Positions 53,741-62,104 of a stretch of DNA of 64,000 nucleotides are shown one piece after another; position 1 is the first letter of the stretch, and every line of letters begins with the position of its first letter. The DNA comes from Lutibacter profundi. Lineage in GTDB: Bacteria; Bacteroidota; Bacteroidia; Flavobacteriales; Flavobacteriaceae. The stretch covers positions 2,386,001 to 2,450,000 of the forward strand of contig NZ_CP013355.1 in NCBI RefSeq assembly GCF_001543325.1, read 5' to 3'. A model generated the notes under the pieces. The model made no database searches and was not told the DNA's origin. It saw nothing but the letters and a program-made list of their open reading frames with translations. The position numbers and the translations under genes are program-made.

Positions 53741-53809
53741 TAATTCAGTGCGATTATACTATTAATTTGTAACTAGCAAAACAATTTGGTACAATCACTA
53801 CTGAATTAC
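53741..53809. repeat. Imperfect 69-bp palindrome upstream of the CAP gene
   Basis: TAATTCAGTGCGATT (53741-53755) pairs with AATCACTACTGAATTA (about 53793-53808) apart from a short internal mismatch. It could be a leader hairpin of the CAP-domain gene or a decayed repeat element. The remaining DNA up to 53996 is AT-rich with no gene seen. Confidence 0.45.
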
Positions 53810-53996
53810 CTTTTACTAAAATACTTTTTCAAATTATTATATTAATGAATTTAGGGGTTTATAATATATTAACAGCACTAAAGTATATATTATTTTTTGT
53901 AAAAACAAATTTTTAACCATTTATTTATCAAAATTAACCATATATTGTATAAATCACGTATTTTATTTATTCGAAATTTAGTGTCATTTTCTTATT

Positions 53997-56033
53997 TCAA
54001 TCTTGTTTTAAAAGGCCGGCACGTTGTAATAAGGCAGTATTTGTAGGTTTTTTACCTCTAAAATTAACATATAAATCCATAGGTTTTATTGTACCTCCTT
54101 TTTCTAATATATTTAATTTAAATTTTTGTGCAATTTGTTTGTTGAAAATACCTTTTTCTAAAAAAAGTGAAAAAGCATCAGCGTCTAAAACTTCAGCCCA
54201 TTTGTATGAATAATAACCTGAAGAATAACCTCCTTGGAAAATATGAGAAAAAGAAGTGCTCATACAATTTTCCTTTACATCTGGAAATAATTGTGTGTTT
54301 TTAAAAGCTAAAGACTCAAACTTTTTAACATTGTCAATTCCTGTTGGGTCTTTGCTATGCCAATTCATATCTAAAATACCGAAACTAAGTTGACGTAAAG
54401 TTTGTATTCCTTCTAAAAAGTTAGAAGACTTTTTAATTTTATCAATTAAATCTATGGGGATTATTTTATTGGTTTTAAAGTGTTTGGCAAATAAGTTTAA
54501 AGCTTCTTTTTCGTAACACCAATTCTCAAATAGTTGGCTAGGGAGTTCAACGAAATCCCAATAAACATTGGTTCCTGATAAGCTAGGATATGTTGTATTT
54601 GCCAACATCCCATGTAGAGCATGACCAAATTCGTGAAATAAGGTGGTGACTTCATTAAAAGTTAATAAAGAAGGTTTCGTATTTGTAGCTTTCGTAAAAT
54701 TACAAACAATAGATATATGAGGTCTTGAATTTTCAACTCCTTTTTTCCATTGATCTTTAAATGACGTCATCCAAGCCCCATTACGTTTTCCTTTTCTAGG
54801 AAAAAAGTCGGTATATAATATTGCAACATAGTTACCACTTGTATTGGTAACTTTATAAGTTTTAACATCTTTATGGTATTTATCAACAGTAAAAATTTCT
54901 TCAAAGTTTAAATCATAAAGTTTGTTTGCAATTGTAAATACACCTTTAATTACATTTTCTAATTTAAAATAAGGCTTAAGTTGTTCTTCTTCTATATCAA
55001 AAAGTTCTTTTTTTAGTTTTTCAGCATAATAAGCACTATCCCATTTTTCTAATTGTTCTATACCGTCTTTTTTTGCGAATTTTGACAAGTTGTTAAATTC
55101 CTTTTGTGCGGCAGGCTTAGCTTTTGATAATAAATCGTTCAAAAAATTGTTGACCTTTTCAGGTGATTCTGCCATTCGTTCTTCTAAAACAAAATGAGAA
55201 TGTGATTTATATCCCAACAGGTTAGCTCTTTTATGTCGTAATTTAACCAAGTTTAAAACTATTTGTTGATTATCATTATCATTATTCCTAAATGCTTTTG
55301 CGCCAAATGCTTTCGCTAAAGTTTTTCTAAGTTCTCTTGAATCAGCGTAAGTTATAAATGGGATATAGCTTGGGTAGTCTAATGTGAAAATCCAACCTTT
55401 TTTATGAAGTTGTTTGGCTAACATTTGAGCGGCTTCTACAGCACTTTCTGGAAGTCCTTTTAATTGTGTTTTGTTAGTTATATGAAGTTTAAAATCATGA
55501 GTTTCAGCCAATACGTTTTCACCAAATTGTAGTTTTAATTTTGACAGTTTTGTGTCTATAATTCGTAATTCAGATTTTTCTTTTTTAGTTAAATGAGCGC
55601 CATTTCTAACAAAATTTTTATATTTCTTAGTTAGCAACATGTCTTGCTCTGCCGTTAAATTTAGCTCACTTTTTATATCATAAACTAATTGAATTCTTTT
55701 GAAAAGTTTTTTGTTTAAGATGATGTCATTTGAAAACTCGGATAACATTGGTGAAATTTCTTGTGCTATTTTTTGAATTTCATCATTGGTTTCAGCAGAA
55801 TTTAAATTAAAAAAAACACTTGAAATTCTATTTAATTTCTGTCCAAAAAAATCTAGTGTTTCAATCGTATTTTCAAAAGTTGGTACTTCAGGATTGTTAC
55901 AAATTACTTCAATTTCGGCTTTTGCAAGATTAATTGCTTTTTTAAAAGCCGGTTTAAAATGTTTATTCTTAATCTTAGAAAATGGAGCTGTTGAAAAAGG
56001 AGTTTTATAGTTTTCTAATAGTGGATTACTCAT
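53997..56033 (-). CDS. M3-family metallopeptidase (Dcp/oligopeptidase A type)
   Basis: A 678-aa zinc peptidase that should cut short peptides in the cytosol or periplasm. The zinc motif HEFGHALHG lies near residue 467 (TLFHEFGHALHGMLANT). The conserved C-terminal part includes FSHIFQGGYSSGYYSYKWAEVLDADAF in substance. Length agrees with dipeptidyl carboxypeptidase (about 680 aa). No signal peptide is visible, so a cytosolic place is likely. It is flanked by spacers on both sides and appears monocistronic. Confidence 0.93.
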   Translation of the reverse strand: MSNPLLENYKTPFSTAPFSKIKNKHFKPAFKKAINLAKAEIEVICNNPEVPTFENTIETLDFFGQKLNRISSVFFNLNSAETNDEIQKIAQEISPMLSEFSNDIILNKKLFKRIQLVYDIKSELNLTAEQDMLLTKKYKNFVRNGAHLTKKEKSELRIIDTKLSKLKLQFGENVLAETHDFKLHITNKTQLKGLPESAVEAAQMLAKQLHKKGWIFTLDYPSYIPFITYADSRELRKTLAKAFGAKAFRNNDNDNQQIVLNLVKLRHKRANLLGYKSHSHFVLEERMAESPEKVNNFLNDLLSKAKPAAQKEFNNLSKFAKKDGIEQLEKWDSAYYAEKLKKELFDIEEEQLKPYFKLENVIKGVFTIANKLYDLNFEEIFTVDKYHKDVKTYKVTNTSGNYVAILYTDFFPRKGKRNGAWMTSFKDQWKKGVENSRPHISIVCNFTKATNTKPSLLTFNEVTTLFHEFGHALHGMLANTTYPSLSGTNVYWDFVELPSQLFENWCYEKEALNLFAKHFKTNKIIPIDLIDKIKKSSNFLEGIQTLRQLSFGILDMNWHSKDPTGIDNVKKFESLAFKNTQLFPDVKENCMSTSFSHIFQGGYSSGYYSYKWAEVLDADAFSLFLEKGIFNKQIAQKFKLNILEKGGTIKPMDLYVNFRGKKPTNTALLQRAGLLKQD

Positions 56034-56070
56034 ATTTACAATTTTACAATATAGAAATAAAAATTATTTT

Positions 56071-56102
56071 TTGTAAAGATATTATAAAGCTACGTACTTT
56101 TG
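56071..56102 (+). promoter_or_regulatory. Bacteroidota-type promoter of a small transcript
   Basis: TTG (56071-56073), 21 nt, then TACTTTTG (56095-56102). Both boxes and the spacing match the -33/-7 consensus well. The only thing downstream on this strand before purE is the 41-aa frame at 56222. Confidence 0.6.
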
Positions 56103-56221
56103 TGCGAAGAGTTTCCAAAATTAGTTTAGAGTTATATTTTTACATTTTTTTGCTAAAATAAATACCTAAAATTAAAATTTAACGTTTAAATATTAAGTTA
56201 ATTATTGAAAAGATAAGAGTA

Positions 56222-56347
56222 ATGAGCAAATCTATCTTAAAATCAAAAAATCGCAAACAAATTAAAATAAATACGCTGGTAAGTAATTTTACGTTCAAAA
56301 ATAAAAAAGGACAAAAAACAGCACCTAAAAGAATAGTGTCTTTATAG
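56222..56347 (+). CDS. Small lysine-rich protein, 41 aa
   Basis: An ATG-started frame of 41 codons: begins MSKSILKSKNRKQIK and ends KTAPKRIVSL. It is strongly basic (K/R about a third of residues) with no acidic residue at all. A promoter with both consensus boxes lies about 120 nt upstream. The end overlaps the convergent purE stop region. The composition recalls a nucleic-acid-binding or ribosome-associated peptide, but no family is recognised and this is inference. Confidence 0.45.
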   Translation: MSKSILKSKNRKQIKINTLVSNFTFKNKKGQKTAPKRIVSL

Positions 56348-56833
56348 GCTTTTTTTAAGTTTTATACTTGCTTTGATAACGGTATTTTTTAAATCTGTTT
56401 TAAAATCAACAATGGTATTTTGGATATTTTTATTGGAACTTCCAATAATTTGAGCAGCTAATATACCCGCATTTTTCGCACCGTTAAGCGCAACAGTTGC
56501 AACAGGAACACCGTTGGGCATTTGTAAAATAGATAAAATAGAATCCCATCCATCAATAGAATTTGAAGATTTGATAGGAACTCCAATAACAGGGAGAGGA
56601 CTTATTGAAGCTACCATTCCAGGTAAGTGTGCCGCACCTCCTGCACCGGCAATTATTACAGAAATACCTCTTGTATGAGCATTTTTAGCATAATCAAATA
56701 ATTTTTCAGGGGTTCTGTGCGCAGATACAATGTCAACCTCAATTTCAATATTAAAATTTTGTAAAATATCTATAGCTTGTTGCATAATTGGAAGATCTGA
56801 ATTACTTCCCATTATAATTCCTACTTTGCTCAT
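56342..56833 (-). CDS. purE: N5-carboxyaminoimidazole ribonucleotide mutase
   Basis: This 163-aa class I PurE converts N5-CAIR to CAIR in purine synthesis. The motifs are intact: GSNSDLPIMQQA (9-20), VSAHRTPEKLFDYA with the catalytic-site histidine and arginine, and IAGAGGAAHLPGMVAS. It lies 10 nt after purK, which provides its substrate, so the two form an operon. Confidence 0.96.
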   Translation of the reverse strand: MSKVGIIMGSNSDLPIMQQAIDILQNFNIEIEVDIVSAHRTPEKLFDYAKNAHTRGISVIIAGAGGAAHLPGMVASISPLPVIGVPIKSSNSIDGWDSILSILQMPNGVPVATVALNGAKNAGILAAQIIGSSNKNIQNTIVDFKTDLKNTVIKASIKLKKSL

Positions 56834-56843
56834 AATTGTATAT

Positions 56844-57989
56844 TTATTTACTTATTACTCTAATTGTATTTTTAACTATTTCAGCTATTTTTCTAGCTTC
56901 ATTTACATTGTTATTAACGATAGTTACATGACCCATTTTTCTAAAGGGTCTTGTTTGTTTTTTTCCGTAAATATGTGGCGTTACTCCATCAATTTTTAAA
57001 ATTTCGTCTATATTTTTATAAATAACATCACCTGAAAAACCTTCTTCGCCAACCAAATTTACCATAATTCCTGCAAGTTTACTATCTGTATTACCCAACG
57101 GAAGGTTTAAAATACTTCGTAAATGTTGTTCAAATTGATTTGTATATGAAGCTTCAATACTATAATGCCCACTATTATGAGCTCGTGGAGCAACTTCGTT
57201 GACTAGAATTTCATCATTTTCAGTTTGAAATAATTCAACGGCTAATAAACCAACATGTTTAAAAGACTCTGCAACTTTTAAAGCTATTTTTTGAGCTTTT
57301 TGAGCAACTTCGTTTGAAATTCTTGCGGGGCAAATAACATATTCTACTTGGTTGGCTTCTTTGTGAAATTCCATTTCAACAACAGGATATGTTTTAATTT
57401 CTCCATTTTTATTTCTTGCAACAATTACAGCAAGTTCATTTTTAAAAGGAATTAATTTTTCAATAATGCAGTCAACATCATTTAATAAACTTAAATCGTT
57501 TTTACTTTTAATAACTTTAACTCCAGTTCCATCATAACCAAATTGTGCAGATTTCCAAACAAAAGGGAATGCGTGTTTTTCATTTTTTAATTCTTCTAAA
57601 GATGAAAACCGCTTATGAGGAGATGTTGGAATCTTATTTTTAACAAAAAAATCTTTTTGTTTCCCTTTATGTTGAATTGTTTGAATAACTCTTGGTTGAG
57701 GGTGAATTTCTAAGCCCTCTTCTTCCAACTTTAATAATGCATCAATGTTAACATGTTCAATTTCAATAGTTAATAAGTTAACTTTTTTACCAAAATTGTA
57801 AACAGTATCAAAATCTAATAAATTACCTTGGTAAAATTCATTACAAATTTGCGCACAAGGAGCTTCAGAAGAACCATCTAAAATACAGGTGTAAATATCA
57901 AATTTTTGAGTTTCTGTTAGTAACATTTTACCTAATTGGCCACCGCCTAAAACACCCAATTTAAAATTTGATGAGAAATAATTTTTCAC
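56844..57989 (-). CDS. purK: 5-(carboxyamino)imidazole ribonucleotide synthase
   Basis: This ATP-grasp enzyme makes N5-CAIR from AIR, bicarbonate and ATP. Conserved parts are LGVLGGGQLGKMLL at the start, FVWKSAQFGYDGTGVKVI, and EVAPRAHNSGHYSIEA. I place the start at the GTG at 57989, giving MKNYFSSNFKLG (381 aa), which is how flavobacterial PurK proteins usually begin. A GTG six codons earlier (58007) overlaps a -7 box (TATTTTTG, 58007-58014 on this strand) and is less likely to be translated. purE follows after 10 nt. Confidence 0.93.
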   Translation of the reverse strand: MKNYFSSNFKLGVLGGGQLGKMLLTETQKFDIYTCILDGSSEAPCAQICNEFYQGNLLDFDTVYNFGKKVNLLTIEIEHVNIDALLKLEEEGLEIHPQPRVIQTIQHKGKQKDFFVKNKIPTSPHKRFSSLEELKNEKHAFPFVWKSAQFGYDGTGVKVIKSKNDLSLLNDVDCIIEKLIPFKNELAVIVARNKNGEIKTYPVVEMEFHKEANQVEYVICPARISNEVAQKAQKIALKVAESFKHVGLLAVELFQTENDEILVNEVAPRAHNSGHYSIEASYTNQFEQHLRSILNLPLGNTDSKLAGIMVNLVGEEGFSGDVIYKNIDEILKIDGVTPHIYGKKQTRPFRKMGHVTIVNNNVNEARKIAEIVKNTIRVISK

Positions 57990-58037
57990 GTTTTGTTGCT
58001 TTTGCACAAAAATAGGAATCTGTTTTTAATTAAGAAG

Positions 58038-58457
58038 TTAAAAGTTGGTAATATTTAGAGTTGAAGAATTTAAAACATTAACTCTATATTCTCTAGCAAA
58101 ATGTATATTTCCAGAAGTTTGAGGTGAGCCATCAATAATACTATACTCACTATTATCACAAGGGCATTTCATTTTTAAACTTCCATCAAAAACCATTGGA
58201 GTAGCACAATCATTGTTAGGACAAGCCCTATCATAAGCTTTGTAAGGAGGATTTCCAATACCCGTATTTTGAATAAGTATTCCTTTAATTCCACCAGCTA
58301 TTTCAGTCCAGCCTGTTGGTGTTTGTAGGTCAATATATTGAGGTAAATCTATACTTATTGTAATATTTACTAATACATTAGGCAAAATATCATTGGTTAC
58401 ATTTTTTTCGCAGGAGAAAAATATAATAAATGGTAACAATAAAAATAGCTTTCGCAT
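58038..58457 (-). CDS. Rieske-like lipoprotein lacking the histidine ligands
   Basis: A 139-aa lipoprotein when started at the ATG at 58457 (MRKLFLLLPFIIFFSC, lipobox cysteine C16); an upstream ATG at 58529 would put 24 odd residues before the signal peptide and cross the greA promoter. The C-terminal half is Rieske-like: RACPNNDC and, about 16 residues on, KCPCDNSEYSIIDGSP. A normal Rieske site has CxH and CxxH; here the histidines are replaced by N and D, while all four cysteines remain. It cannot bind a standard Rieske cluster. Function unknown. It follows purK upstream on the same strand. Confidence 0.75.
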   Translation of the reverse strand: MRKLFLLLPFIIFFSCEKNVTNDILPNVLVNITISIDLPQYIDLQTPTGWTEIAGGIKGILIQNTGIGNPPYKAYDRACPNNDCATPMVFDGSLKMKCPCDNSEYSIIDGSPQTSGNIHFAREYRVNVLNSSTLNITNF

Positions 58458-58488
58458 AGTTATAACATGAAGTTTAAAAGTTAAACGG

Positions 58489-58517
58489 TTGCAATTTACA
58501 AATATTTTGTACATTTG
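58489..58517 (+). promoter_or_regulatory. Promoter of greA
   Basis: TTG (58489-58491), 18 nt, then TACATTTG (58510-58517), matching both Bacteroidota promoter boxes. The greA ATG is 61 nt downstream. Confidence 0.6.
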
Positions 58518-58578
58518 TGTAAATCTCATTCTGGTTTCCAGTTTTGGGATTTTTTGTATTTATTTAAATAGATAAGTT

Positions 58579-59055
58579 ATGAGTAAAATATCGTATTATT
58601 CACCAGAAGGAATGAAAAAACTAAAAAAAGAGTTAGATTTTTTAGAACATGTGGAACGTCCAAGAATTAGTAATGATATTGCTGAAGCAAGAGATAAAGG
58701 TGATTTAAGTGAAAATGCGGAATACCATGCTGCAAAAGAAGAACAATCACACTTAGAGTTAAAAATTGCAAAATTAAAGGAAGTTATTTCTAATGCCAGA
58801 ATTATTGATGAATCTTTGTTAGATACTTCAAAAATATTAATTCATTCTATTGTGAAAATTAAGAATACTGCTAACAATATGGAATTTACATATACGTTGG
58901 TTGCTGATTCTGAAACAAATATTAAAGAAGGAAAATTATCTGTTAATTCACCAATAGGAAGAGGGTTATTAGGTAAAAAGGTTGGAGATATAGCTGAAAT
59001 AGAAGTTCCAAGTGGTATTGTAAAATTTGAAGTTATAGAAATTTCAAGAGCTTAA
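58579..59055 (+). CDS. greA: Transcript cleavage factor GreA
   Basis: This 158-aa factor rescues backtracked RNA polymerase by stimulating transcript cleavage. The N-terminal coiled coil (about 1-75) bears at its tip the acidic pair in ARDKGDLSENAEYHAAKEEQ. The C-terminal FKBP-like domain contains SPIGRGLLGKKVGD. Length is exactly as expected. The HIT gene lies 87 bp downstream on the same strand with its own possible -7 box. Confidence 0.96.
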   Translation: MSKISYYSPEGMKKLKKELDFLEHVERPRISNDIAEARDKGDLSENAEYHAAKEEQSHLELKIAKLKEVISNARIIDESLLDTSKILIHSIVKIKNTANNMEFTYTLVADSETNIKEGKLSVNSPIGRGLLGKKVGDIAEIEVPSGIVKFEVIEISRA

Positions 59056-59112
59056 AAATAAAGACACATTAGGTAAAAGTTCTTTTCAGTTTTTTAATTG
59101 ATAAGGGTTTCT

Positions 59113-59120
59113 TATTTTTG
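59113..59120 (+). promoter_or_regulatory. Putative -7 box for the HIT gene
   Basis: TATTTTTG matches TAnnTTTG and lies 22 nt before the ATG. Only one box is convincing. Confidence 0.4.
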
Positions 59121-59142
59121 ATTAAATAGAAAACGGAAAAAA

Positions 59143-59529
59143 ATGTCAATATTTACTAAAATAATAAAGGGAGAAATACCTTCATATAAAGTAGCCGAAA
59201 ATAATGAATTCTATGCCTTTTTAGATATAAATCCAAATGCTAAGGGGCATACGTTGGTTGTGCCTAAAAAAGAGGTTGATAAGTTTTTTGAGTTAGACAA
59301 AGCAACTTATAATGGCTTAATGGACTTTTCAAGAGATGTTGCTATTGCAATGAAAAAAGTAATTTCTTGTGAGCGTATAGGTATGGCTGTTATTGGTTTA
59401 GAAGTTCCACACGTGCATGTACATTTAATTCCGTTACAAAAAATGGAAGATATTCAATTTATTAAAAAGGTTAAATTACAGCCAAAAGAATTTGAAGCTG
59501 TTGCAAAAGCTATTTCAAAGGAATTGTAA
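59143..59529 (+). CDS. HIT-family nucleotide hydrolase
   Basis: A 128-aa histidine-triad protein of the HINT/PKCI type. The triad is in EVPHVHVHLIPL near residue 87-95, and the N-terminal FTKIIKGEIPSYKV is typical of the group. Such proteins hydrolyse AMP-lysine or other adenosine phosphoramidates. The stop is 2 nt from the convergent stop of the histidine kinase gene. Confidence 0.93.
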   Translation: MSIFTKIIKGEIPSYKVAENNEFYAFLDINPNAKGHTLVVPKKEVDKFFELDKATYNGLMDFSRDVAIAMKKVISCERIGMAVIGLEVPHVHVHLIPLQKMEDIQFIKKVKLQPKEFEAVAKAISKEL

Positions 59530-59531
59530 CG

Positions 59532-60680
59532 TTATTTTTTAAGTGTAATAACAAAAATACTTCCTTTGTTTATTTCAGATTTTAATACAGAAATTTTACC
59601 ATTGTGGTAATCTTCAATAATGCGTTTAGCTAATGATAAACCTAGCCCCCAGCCTCGTTTTTTTGTAGTAAATCCAGGTGAGAATATTTTTTTTTGAATA
59701 TTTTTTGGTATGCCTTTCCCTGTATCAGAAATAAAAATAGTAACATTTTTAATACTTTCAGAGATTTTAAGTGTTATTACCCCTTTTCCCTCCATAGCAT
59801 CAATAGCATTTTTTGTTAAATTTTCAATTACCCAACTAAATAATTGAAGGTTAATATTTGCTAAAATTTCTTGTTCAGAAGCCTCAAAATTAAATTCAAC
59901 TTGCTTAGAACTTCTTAATTTAAGGTAATTGAAAGAATTAAAAGTAGCTTCAACAATATTGAGTTTTGTTAATGTAGGTGTAGATCCTATTTTTGAAAAC
60001 CGTTCTGCAATAATAGTTAATCTATGTACATCGTTTTCAATTTCTTTAATGGTATTTTCATCAGTATTTTCTAAACGTAAAATTTCAATCCAACCTAGTA
60101 AAGAAGATAATGGCGTACCAATTTGGTGGGCTGTTTCCTTAGCCATTCCAGTCCATAATTTATTTTGTTCAGCAACTTTGTTAGATTTAAAAAATAAATA
60201 AATTACACTGGCAAATAAGAATAAGATAAGAATTAAGGCAATAGGATAGTATTTTAGTTTAGTTAATAAATCTGAGTCTCTGTAATAAATATAATTTTTT
60301 TGATCTTTATCAAACTGAATAATTACTGGATCATTTTCACGTTTCATAATTGCCAATTGCTTAACTAAATAACTATGATCTTGAGCTTTAATAGAATCTA
60401 AATTTTGCCAACTAATAATTTCATCATTATCATTTGATAAAATCATGGGAACACTTTTATTATTTTCTAGAATTTTAAGAGGTAAGTTAATACTAGCATT
60501 TAGGTCTAAATTAGTAGCTAAATCTTTTTGTGCTGTTGCTAAAATTTCCATTTTAGCTCGTTCTTCGTGTTTGAATTTCTGAAAAAAACTGTATGTATTC
60601 CACAAAATAAGTGTAACAATAATAAAAGAGGCAATTATTACAGCCCATCTAATAATTTGAGAATTTTTTTGTGAAGCCAT
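59532..60680 (-). CDS. Sensor histidine kinase
   Basis: A 382-aa inner-membrane kinase. Two membrane helices (about 13-33 and 145-165) enclose a periplasmic sensor part of about 110 aa. The HisKA domain has the phospho-acceptor H in AKETAHQIGTPLSSLLGW (about 186) and the ATPase domain has ENLTKNAIDAM, SDTGKGIPKNI and GWGLGLSLAKRI. No response regulator gene is next to it, so it is an orphan kinase in this window. The stimulus is unknown. Confidence 0.93.
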   Translation of the reverse strand: MASQKNSQIIRWAVIIASFIIVTLILWNTYSFFQKFKHEERAKMEILATAQKDLATNLDLNASINLPLKILENNKSVPMILSNDNDEIISWQNLDSIKAQDHSYLVKQLAIMKRENDPVIIQFDKDQKNYIYYRDSDLLTKLKYYPIALILILFLFASVIYLFFKSNKVAEQNKLWTGMAKETAHQIGTPLSSLLGWIEILRLENTDENTIKEIENDVHRLTIIAERFSKIGSTPTLTKLNIVEATFNSFNYLKLRSSKQVEFNFEASEQEILANINLQLFSWVIENLTKNAIDAMEGKGVITLKISESIKNVTIFISDTGKGIPKNIQKKIFSPGFTTKKRGWGLGLSLAKRIIEDYHNGKISVLKSEINKGSIFVITLKK

Positions 60681-60750
60681 TATTCAAATATAGAATTTAT
60701 GTTGATATAACTTAAAATTATAATCTATATTATTTTAAAGTTGAAATATT

Positions 60751-60758
60751 TATATTTG
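60751..60758 (+). promoter_or_regulatory. Putative -7 box for the flavin reductase-like gene
   Basis: TATATTTG lies 15 nt before the ATG at 60773, matching TAnnTTTG. Confidence 0.45.
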
Positions 60759-60772
60759 TTGAAAACAAATTG

Positions 60773-61639
60773 ATGTTAAGTATAAACCCAGAAGACATTG
60801 CGATAGAAAAACTACACGGTTATTTATTAAGTGCTGTAGCTCCAAGGCCAATAGCTTTGGCTAGTACAATTGATACCAACGAAAATCCGAATTTATCACC
60901 TTTTAGTTTTTTTAATGTTTTTAGTGCAAATCCGCCTATATTAATATTTTCACCAGCGAGAAGAGTTCGAAATAATACAATAAAGCACACCTTAAAGAAT
61001 GCTAAGGAAACTAGAGAAGTTGTAATAAATATAGTAAATTATGATATTGTACAGCAAATGTCATTGTCAAGTACTGAATATCCAAAGAATGTTAATGAGT
61101 TTGAAAAGGCCGGTTTTACAATGGTAGCTTCTGAAAAAGTGAAACCATTTAGAGTTGGTGAATCTCCAATACAATTTGAATGTAAAGTGAAAGATATAAT
61201 AGAACTTGGAACAGGGGGAGGAGCTGGAAATTTAATTATATGTGAAGTTATAAAGCTACACATAAAAAAAGAGTTTTTGAATGATGACGGAAATATAAAT
61301 CAACAAAAATTAGATTTAGTAGCAAGAGCAGGAGGCAGTTTATATTCAAGAGCTAAAGAAGGTTTTTTTGAAATACCTAAGCCATTAAAAACGTTAGGAA
61401 TAGGCATTGATTCTATCCCTTTTGAAATTAGAAACAGTAGTGTATTAACAGGAAACGACCTAGGCATGTTAGGAAATGTTGAAGTAATACCACCTATAGA
61501 AGATGTTGATAAGTTTGCAAAAGAACACCCACAAATTATTGGGTATAATAGTGTAAAAAAACATACATTTGCGAAAGCATTTTTAGAAAAAAATGATGTT
61601 GCAAGTGCTTGGAAAGTGCTTTTAATGAAAAAAACTTGA
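60773..61639 (+). CDS. Flavin reductase-like FMN-binding protein
   Basis: A 288-aa protein of the FMN-binding split-barrel (flavin reductase-like) family. The N-terminal segment RPIALASTIDTNENPNLSPF and later FSFFNVFSANPPILIFSP are characteristic. It may reduce flavin with NAD(P)H or bind FMN for another redox job; relatives in flavobacteria are common but unassigned. The ATG at 60773 is preferred over the TTG immediately upstream. The DUF3127 gene starts 3 nt after the stop, so the two are an operon. Confidence 0.85.
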   Translation: MLSINPEDIAIEKLHGYLLSAVAPRPIALASTIDTNENPNLSPFSFFNVFSANPPILIFSPARRVRNNTIKHTLKNAKETREVVINIVNYDIVQQMSLSSTEYPKNVNEFEKAGFTMVASEKVKPFRVGESPIQFECKVKDIIELGTGGGAGNLIICEVIKLHIKKEFLNDDGNINQQKLDLVARAGGSLYSRAKEGFFEIPKPLKTLGIGIDSIPFEIRNSSVLTGNDLGMLGNVEVIPPIEDVDKFAKEHPQIIGYNSVKKHTFAKAFLEKNDVASAWKVLLMKKT

Positions 61640-61642
61640 AAT

Positions 61643-62020
61643 ATGGAAGTTACAGGAAAAATTAAAAAAATTGAAGAAACTAAAACTTTTGGTGCAAATG
61701 GTTTTAGAAAAAGAGAAATGGTACTCACTACAAACGATCAATACCCACAAATGTTAAAGATTGAATTTATTCAAGATAAATGTGATTTATTAAATAACTA
61801 CCAAGAAGGTCAAGATGTGAAAATTTCAATTAATTTAACAGGAAGAGAATGGATAAACCCTCAAGGAGAGGCGGTTTATTTTAATTCTATTCAAGGCTGG
61901 AGAATTGAGGCGGTACAAGAAGGAGCAGGTGCTGAAGCTCCACCTATTGCTGCACCATTAGATAATTTAGAAACCACCTCTGATTTGAATGAAAACGAAC
62001 CAGATGATTTACCTTTTTAA
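61643..62020 (+). CDS. DUF3127-domain protein
   Basis: A 125-aa protein. The first about 90 residues form the DUF3127 domain, expected to have an OB-like fold (MEVTGKIKKIEETKTFGANGF, given here as the first part, then NLTGREWINPQGEAVYFNSI). The C-terminus is acidic and disordered, ending EPDDLPF, which is the tail pattern that single-stranded DNA-binding proteins use to recruit partners. A role in DNA or RNA metabolism is therefore possible, but this is inference. It is the second gene of a two-gene operon ending at the terminator at 62045. Confidence 0.88.
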   Translation: MEVTGKIKKIEETKTFGANGFRKREMVLTTNDQYPQMLKIEFIQDKCDLLNNYQEGQDVKISINLTGREWINPQGEAVYFNSIQGWRIEAVQEGAGAEAPPIAAPLDNLETTSDLNENEPDDLPF

Positions 62021-62044
62021 GTAAATCTATTACAATTTTATAAA

Positions 62045-62074
62045 AGAGAAAAGTGTATGCTTTTCTCTTTTTTT
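62045..62074 (+). terminator. Rho-independent terminator after the DUF3127 gene
   Basis: Stem AGAGAAAAG/CTTTTCTCT with a 6-nt loop and about seven T. The next promoter box starts 8 nt later. Confidence 0.85.
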
Positions 62075-62081
62075 GTTTAGT

Positions 62082-62089
62082 TATATTTG
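62082..62089 (+). promoter_or_regulatory. Putative -7 box of aat
   Basis: TATATTTG directly after the previous terminator and 15 nt before the aat ATG. It shows that the TTG triplets at 62087 and 62090 belong to the promoter and not to the coding region. Confidence 0.55.
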
Positions 62090-62104
62090 TTGAAATTATT
62101 TAAG

